Shown: one piece after another, positions 60,125-64,000 of the stretch
Position numbering within the stretch: the stretch's first letter is position 1
How the letters are laid out: every line of letters starts with the position of its first letter
Assembly (NCBI RefSeq): GCF_010093305.1
Contig: NZ_PDWS01000012.1
Span: 1-64,000, forward strand
Source: Pseudoxanthomonas sacheonensis
GTDB lineage: Bacteria > Pseudomonadota > Gammaproteobacteria > Xanthomonadales > Xanthomonadaceae
Direction: 5' to 3'
DNA: 64,000 nt
The notes under the pieces: model-generated
Seen by the model: only the letters and a program-made list of their open reading frames with translations
Database searches by the model: none
Told to the model about the DNA's origin: nothing
Program-made: the position numbers and the translations under genes

Positions 60125-61314
60125 ATGCGCCTGAAGCCCTTTTTCCTGATCGCCCGGGCCAGTCAGGCCGTATCCGCCGCGGAACCCTCTTCCCCCGCCC
60201 CGGCTCAGGATGCCAGCCCCGCACAGGCCTTGCACTGCGAGCGCCTGTTCGACGCCCGCAGCGGAAAAATGCTGGGCGAGCACACCATCGTGGTCCGCGA
60301 GGGCAAGATCGCCTCGGTACTGCCGGGCCGAGCCAAATTGGCCGATGGCACCGAGTCCATCGTGCTGGCGGGCCGGACCTGCATGCCCGGCTGGACCGAC
60401 CTGCACGTGCACCTGGGGCAGCAATCCAATCCGCAGAGCTATTCCGAGGGCTTCCGGCTGGATCCCACCGATTATGCGTTCCGGTCGGTCGGTTACGCCG
60501 AGAAGACCCTGATGGCCGGTTTCACCAGCGTGCGCGACCTGGGCGGCGGCGTCAGCCCGCATCTGCGTGACGCCGCGAACCAGGGGCTGGTGAAGGGGCC
60601 GCGCATTTTCGCCGCCGGCAAATCCATCGCCACTACCGGCGGCCATGCCGACCCCACCAACGGCTTCAACAGCGAGCTGGAGCACCTGCTGGGTCCGCCC
60701 GGCCCCACCGAAGGCGTGATCAATTCCATCGACGACGCCCGCCAGGCTGTGCGCCAGCGCTACAAGGACGGCAGCGACGTGATCAAGATCACCGCCACCG
60801 GCGGCGTGCTGAGCTACGCGAAATCGGCCGACGCGCCGCAGTTCACGGTGGAGGAGGTTCGCGCCATCGTCGAAACCGCCAACGACTACGGTTACAAGGT
60901 GGCCGCGCACGCGCACGGCGCCGAAGGCATGAAGCGCGCGGTGCTGGGTGGCGTGACCAGCATCGAACACGGCACCGAGATGACCGACTAGATCGTGTCG
61001 CTGATGAAGCAGAAAGGCACCTGGTACGTACCGACGATCTCGGCACCGACATGGGCGTGGGCCCGCACGGCGACAACGCACGCGAGTTCCTGTACATGGT
61101 CGAAGCAGGCATTCCTGCCTCCTACACGTTGCAGGCAGCGACGTTGCACACCGCCACCGTCCTGGGCGTCGATGATCAGGGTGCGATCGAAACCGGCAAG
61201 CGCGCCGACATCATCGCCATGCCGGGCGATCCGGTGGCCGAGATCGGCAACGTGATGAAAGTGGATTTCGTGATGAAAGACGGCACGGTCTATCGCCAGC
61301 CCCTCGTCGGATAA
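60125..61314 (+). pseudogene. Amidohydrolase pseudogene (nonsense codon plus internal deletion)
   Basis: The first part, 289 codons (60125-60991), is a good amidohydrolase: RTCMPGWTDLHVHLG with the HxH metal site, VIKITATGG with the carboxylated Lys, and KVAAHAHG and TSIEHGTEM. It stops at TAG (60989-60991), where GAG would give a normal Glu. Coding resemblance continues (IVSLMKQKGTWYVPTIS), then jumps to GTDMGVGPHGDN at 61042 in another frame, so roughly 50 codons are missing. The tail runs to 61314. The family normally has about 420-430 residues. The N-terminal signal sequence looks weak. A second 3' remnant lies at 62198-62284. Confidence 0.85.
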
Positions 61315-61575
61315 CGCAGGTACACGACACGCGATTCAAGTGAGCCGACTCACATTGTCCGCAAGCAATCGCAACGTGCCCTGCCTGCGTGCGGTGCGAC
61401 GACCCGACACGATTTCCGACAACCATTCAACAAGCATAAACAACGAACGCACAAAACTGATCCTTCGTGATCGCCGACCATTCTCTTTGTGAGGCAAGGC
61501 ATTCATTGGATGAATGCCATCGCTTGCGTCATGGACGAAGCCCGGCGATCTCCATAAGCATCCTTTGGAGTGGAC
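61315..61575. other. Non-coding stretch after the pseudogene
   Basis: 260 bases with no supported gene. A small inverted repeat GCATTCAT-TGG-ATGAATGC occurs near 61499-61517. The TTTGGAG ribosome site of the next gene is at 61564-61570. No promoter boxes stand out. Confidence 0.5.
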
Positions 61576-62157
61576 ATGATTGAAGTATCGACAGACGCAG
61601 GACGTGGCGCTCGAACCCCGGCGCACCTGATGCATGGCATGGTGGCGGCATTGCTTGTTCTTGGGCTTTCCGGCTGCGGCCGGGAGCCGTCCTCGTCGCC
61701 AGGCGAATCCGCGGACGTTGCGGAAACGACCTCGACGGCCGCAGCGCCGACCAAAGGCTTCCAGGATTACAGCGTCGAGGTGAAGCTGTCCCCCGCAGCT
61801 CAAGCACGTCTGGCCAAGGGAAAGGAAACCATCGTTATCTCCGCCGACTACTTTGGACAACCCATTCCGGCGGCCGCCAGCCAGGCCAAGCTTGGCCAGC
61901 TGGAGCTTGGCCACTCCCAGCAGGAGATGAGCGGTGCCGGTACGGCCAGATTCATCGGTACAGGGTTCTTGAGCGACAAGCTCGCCTCGATCTCGGGAGA
62001 TCCGTTAGTGAACATCAACGTTTTTTCCGGACGCAAATCCTCGCCGGACAATTTTCTGCATTGCGATTTCTTTCAGGACACCCTGGCCGCCGCAGCCAAG
62101 ACCCCGGTCGTTTTGCATTGCAAGCTGATCGACGAACCTTCCAGCTCCACGCGATAG
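61576..62157 (+). CDS. Putative lipoprotein, function unknown
   Basis: 193 residues. The segment MHGMVAALLVLGLSGCGREP has a lipobox (LSGC) preceded by a hydrophobic core, so the protein is probably lipidated. The linker is Ser/Glu/Ala-rich (SSSPGESADVAETTSTAAAP), then comes a compact domain (FQDYSVEVKLSPAAQARLAK, ETIVISADYFGQPIP) with two Cys (LHCDFF, VLHCKL). The ATG at 61576 has TTGGAG five bases upstream but puts a long N-region before the signal; ATG 61630 would make a more usual one. No family was recognised. It lies between two remnants of amidohydrolase genes. Confidence 0.65.
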   Translation: MIEVSTDAGRGARTPAHLMHGMVAALLVLGLSGCGREPSSSPGESADVAETTSTAAAPTKGFQDYSVEVKLSPAAQARLAKGKETIVISADYFGQPIPAAASQAKLGQLELGHSQQEMSGAGTARFIGTGFLSDKLASISGDPLVNINVFSGRKSSPDNFLHCDFFQDTLAAAAKTPVVLHCKLIDEPSSSTR

Positions 62158-62197
62158 GCTCAGCGCTGATCCGCCGCGCAACAACCACGCGTACTGA

Positions 62198-62284
62198 ATC
62201 GCCATGCCGGGCGATCCGGCGGCCTGGACCGACAACGTGATGGAAGAGGATTTCGTGACGAAGGATGGTGTGGCCTATCGGTAA
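62198..62284 (+). pseudogene. Remnant of a second amidohydrolase 3' end
   Basis: The 28 codons read IAMPGDPAAWTDNVMEEDFV and then TKDGVAYR before TAA. They align with the end of the upstream pseudogene, IAMPGDPVAEIGNVMKVDFV and MKDGTVYR. DNA identity is also clear. Nothing upstream of this fragment resembles the rest of the gene, so it looks like the tail of a tandem paralogue left by deletion. Confidence 0.8.
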
Positions 62285-62329
62285 CCGGCCATCGAACAAG
62301 GCAGATCGGCGCAACGGATTTTCGGATTG

Positions 62330-62357
62330 AAAAAGCGGCCGTTTGGCCGCTTTTTTT
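62330..62357. terminator. Bidirectional terminator
   Basis: AAAAAGCGGCC, loop gttt, GGCCGCTTTTTTT. The stem with A- and T-runs on either side works on both strands, between the plus-strand remnant and the minus-strand small secreted protein. Confidence 0.88.
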
Positions 62358-62384
62358 GTCACCGGTGCTAGTGGACGCCCAGCG

Positions 62385-62579
62385 TCACCAGACGCATCTC
62401 CAGCCCACGATCTGGCCCTGCGCATTGTAGATGTACTGCCTCTCCTGGCCCGCCTGGCAGACAGGATGAAGGCCGTAGGAATAGTTCGTTTCTTGCGGCA
62501 GCGACAACTCGGCCGCATTCTTCGCTTGTGCGGTCGACATGCCCAACACCATCATCGCTCCCAGAATCAGCATCTTCAT
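62385..62579 (-). CDS. Small secreted protein with two cysteines
   Basis: 64 residues from ATG 62579. A signal peptide (MKMLILGAMMVLGMSTAQA) precedes a mature part of about 45 residues (KNAAELSLPQETNYSYGL) with two Cys in HPVCQAG and GWRCVW, suggesting a disulfide. An alternative ATG at 62588 adds three residues (MHS); GGAG at 62592-62595 is too close to it, so 62579 is preferred. A strong terminator follows the gene. No family is recognised. Confidence 0.7.
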   Translation of the reverse strand: MKMLILGAMMVLGMSTAQAKNAAELSLPQETNYSYGLHPVCQAGQERQYIYNAQGQIVGWRCVW

Positions 62580-62843
62580 ACTATGCATTGCTCCATTATT
62601 TTTCTTGTGGCCCCTTCGACTGCATGAATCGTGTCCTACGGGGAAGAGTGACCGCCGCAGGAACATTTTCCTGCGACGACCCGATGCTAGCAATGGAATG
62701 TCCGCACTCACAAGGAAAAAAGCGCCTGCAACATCAAATGCTCCATCGCTCACAGATAGCCGGCTCGTGGATGTCACTGCGACGCGCATTTCCGTAGCGT
62801 GTTCGATGCATGTCTCACGATCGATGCATCGGCCACGCCGGGA
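62580..62843. promoter_or_regulatory. Upstream region of the small secreted protein
   Basis: Nothing coding was seen. A perfect inverted repeat CGCAGGAA, catt, TTCCTGCG (62656-62675) lies about 80 bases upstream of the small gene and could be an operator or a hairpin. Near 62830-62856 there is a degenerate GTAG-type REP whose GTAG overlaps the end of the DUF998 gene. Confidence 0.4.
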
Positions 62844-63458
62844 CTACGCTCCCGACGCGCGAATGCCCAAGCGACCTGCGACCGCAACCCATGACAGCCA
62901 CAAACCGAATGCGATGCGTTGCGCCAATCCTGCAGGCATGAAATCGGTGAATACGAATCCGGCCAGCATGACGCCAGCGGCAATCGCCAGGCACAGCCAG
63001 GCGAATCGGCGCGCGTTCGGATAAGCCAACAGCCCGGCTCCCATCAGCACCGCAGCGGGAACGAACGCCACCGTCCACAGCATCCAGGCTGTGCCGTGCA
63101 GCCGGCTGCTTTCGTTCTCCAAATCCTGGGGATCCAGCGGCAACAGACCCATGGCGATGAAAGCCAATGCCGACAGGAACACCAGCTGCGCGCCGATGCG
63201 AAGGGACCAGCCGGCGCCCGCCGGCAACCGGCGACGCAACGCCATCGCCACGACTCCGGCCAGCATTCCCGGCATCACGAACGCCAGCAGATTGAAGGCC
63301 AACGCATTCGGGAAACCTTTGGCGCCAAGCAGAGCAACCGGCATCCGCAGCTGCGAATAACCATCCAGCGCCATACCGAAACCACTCACCGATACCAGAA
63401 ACAGGATCGCGGCGATCCAGCCGGCATGACCCGGCAATGACCTCATTCGGTCTTCCAT
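62844..63458 (-). CDS. DUF998-family membrane protein
   Basis: 204 residues with about six membrane segments ([55 protein letters not shown] and later ones). The motif [20 protein letters not shown] fits DUF998. Function unknown. ATG 63458 has GGAGGAGG upstream and overlaps the HTH gene's end by 16 bases, so it is co-transcribed and coupled. Its last codons (RASGA) and TAG stop lie in a degenerate GTAG repeat. Confidence 0.82.
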   Translation of the reverse strand: MEDRMRSLPGHAGWIAAILFLVSVSGFGMALDGYSQLRMPVALLGAKGFPNALAFNLLAFVMPGMLAGVVAMALRRRLPAGAGWSLRIGAQLVFLSALAFIAMGLLPLDPQDLENESSRLHGTAWMLWTVAFVPAAVLMGAGLLAYPNARRFAWLCLAIAAGVMLAGFVFTDFMPAGLAQRIAFGLWLSWVAVAGRLGIRASGA

Positions 63459-63658
63459 CGAAACACCTCCTCCACGCCCACGCCGAATGCGCGTGCGATG
63501 CGGAACGCCAGTTCCAGCGACGGCGAATACTTGCCCGCTTCCAAGGCGATGATCGTCTGCCGGGTCACGCCGCAGGCCTGGGCCAAGGCTTCCTGCGTCA
63601 TCTCGCCGCGCTCGAAGCGCCAGCGGCGGATGTCGTTGGCGATGGGAGTGCCGGTCAT
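63443..63658 (-). CDS. Small HTH (Xre/YozG-type) transcriptional regulator
   Basis: 71 residues, nearly all one helix-turn-helix. [20 protein letters not shown] is the recognition region, followed by [20 protein letters not shown] and VGVEEVFRW. Such regulators usually control their own operon of small membrane proteins. ATG 63658 overlaps the upstream membrane protein gene by ATGA. Confidence 0.9.
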   Translation of the reverse strand: MTGTPIANDIRRWRFERGEMTQEALAQACGVTRQTIIALEAGKYSPSLELAFRIARAFGVGVEEVFRWKTE

Positions 63659-64000
63659 CGACGGTCGCGCCAGTAATAGGCGGCCGCCGCGCCGTATTCG
63701 AACAGGCCACCCAGCATCAGCGAGAAGACCAGCAGATTGGCGATCGTCACCGGCGTCGCCCAGACCAGCCTTTCCGACGGCGAAAAACCCAACGTCACCA
63801 CCAAGGCTATGACGCAGAACACCAACCCGCCACGCCCCCAACGGCTGGCGCGCGCCGCGATTTCGCGGTCGCGTTCGTCCTCTTGCACTTCGTGCTTCCA
63901 GCGCGCGCGCGTGACGCGGGACAACAGTATCCAGGCGCCAAGCAGTATCACCAGGTTGCGGCCGACGGCGCGTGCATCCGGGCCGAACACGACGGCAAAG
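63655..64000 (-). CDS. Small membrane protein beside the HTH gene (partial, runs off the window)
   Basis: At least 114 codons are open to the window edge; a GTG at 63990 exists but the true start is probably beyond 64000. Three membrane segments are visible ([49 protein letters not shown]), separated by a charged loop ([20 protein letters not shown]), as in DUF2178-like proteins paired with such HTH regulators. ATGA overlap couples it to the HTH gene. Confidence 0.75.
   Translation of the reverse strand, partial: FAVVFGPDARAVGRNLVILLGAWILLSRVTRARWKHEVQEDERDREIAARASRWGRGGLVFCVIALVVTLGFSPSERLVWATPVTIANLLVFSLMLGGLFEYGAAAAYYWRDRR

Overview
The window is a 64 kb stretch of a high-GC gammaproteobacterial chromosome, best placed in the Xanthomonadaceae/Lysobacteraceae (Lysobacter, Luteimonas or Pseudoxanthomonas-like). 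The grounds are the gene order (asnB-dapE-dapD-glnD-map next to rpsB-tsf-pyrH-frr-uppS-cdsA-dxr-rseP-bamA-lpxD-fabZ-lpxA-lpxB-rnhB-dnaE-accA), the protein sequences, and many short palindromic intergenic repeats, including GTAG-headed REP elements of the type known from Stenotrophomonas. No tRNA, rRNA, IS element, CRISPR array or prophage was seen. Almost everything is core chromosome.

Region by region. (1) 1-8268, minus strand: nitrogen and lysine/peptidoglycan precursor metabolism (map, glnD, dapD, an ArsC/Spx-like reductase, dapE, asnB). The asnB leader holds a short ORF with six Asn codons followed by mutually exclusive hairpins, which is a textbook transcription attenuator for asparagine. 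(2) 8713-13301, plus strand: a tightly coupled five-gene secreted-fibre operon with two paralogous subunits, a third small exported protein, a PapD-like chaperone and a 660-residue outer-membrane barrel-like protein with a C-terminal Cna-B/SdrD-like domain in place of a classical FimD usher. It lies between map and rpsB. (3) 13606-35350, plus strand: translation factors, isoprenoid and phospholipid synthesis, outer-membrane assembly, lipid A synthesis, RNase HII, the replicative polymerase and acetyl-CoA carboxylase alpha. (4) 35471-38871: a TPR membrane protein, tilS, xseB, ispA. (5) 38950-51862, mostly minus: a DUF1501/DUF1800 pair, a DUF4870 membrane protein, tldE/tldD, darP (yjgA), yhdP, rng, maf. 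(6) 52023-53701: an SIMPL-domain protein and a TonB-like protein. (7) 53906-60018, minus: rlmH, rsfS, nadD, holA, lptE, leuS. (8) 60125-64000: a degraded accessory end with an amidohydrolase pseudogene, a second tiny remnant of the same family, a putative lipoprotein, a 64-residue secreted protein and an overlapping operon of a DUF998 membrane protein, a small HTH regulator and a partial membrane protein.

Repeats are a theme of their own. At least five palindromic families occupy nearly every gap. Some copies supply stop codons, and two repeat-like sequences are embedded in frame inside essential genes (dnaE and leuS). The most interesting points are the asnB attenuator, the atypical chaperone-usher-like operon with an internal terminator after the first subunit gene, and the repeat insertions inside essential coding sequences.
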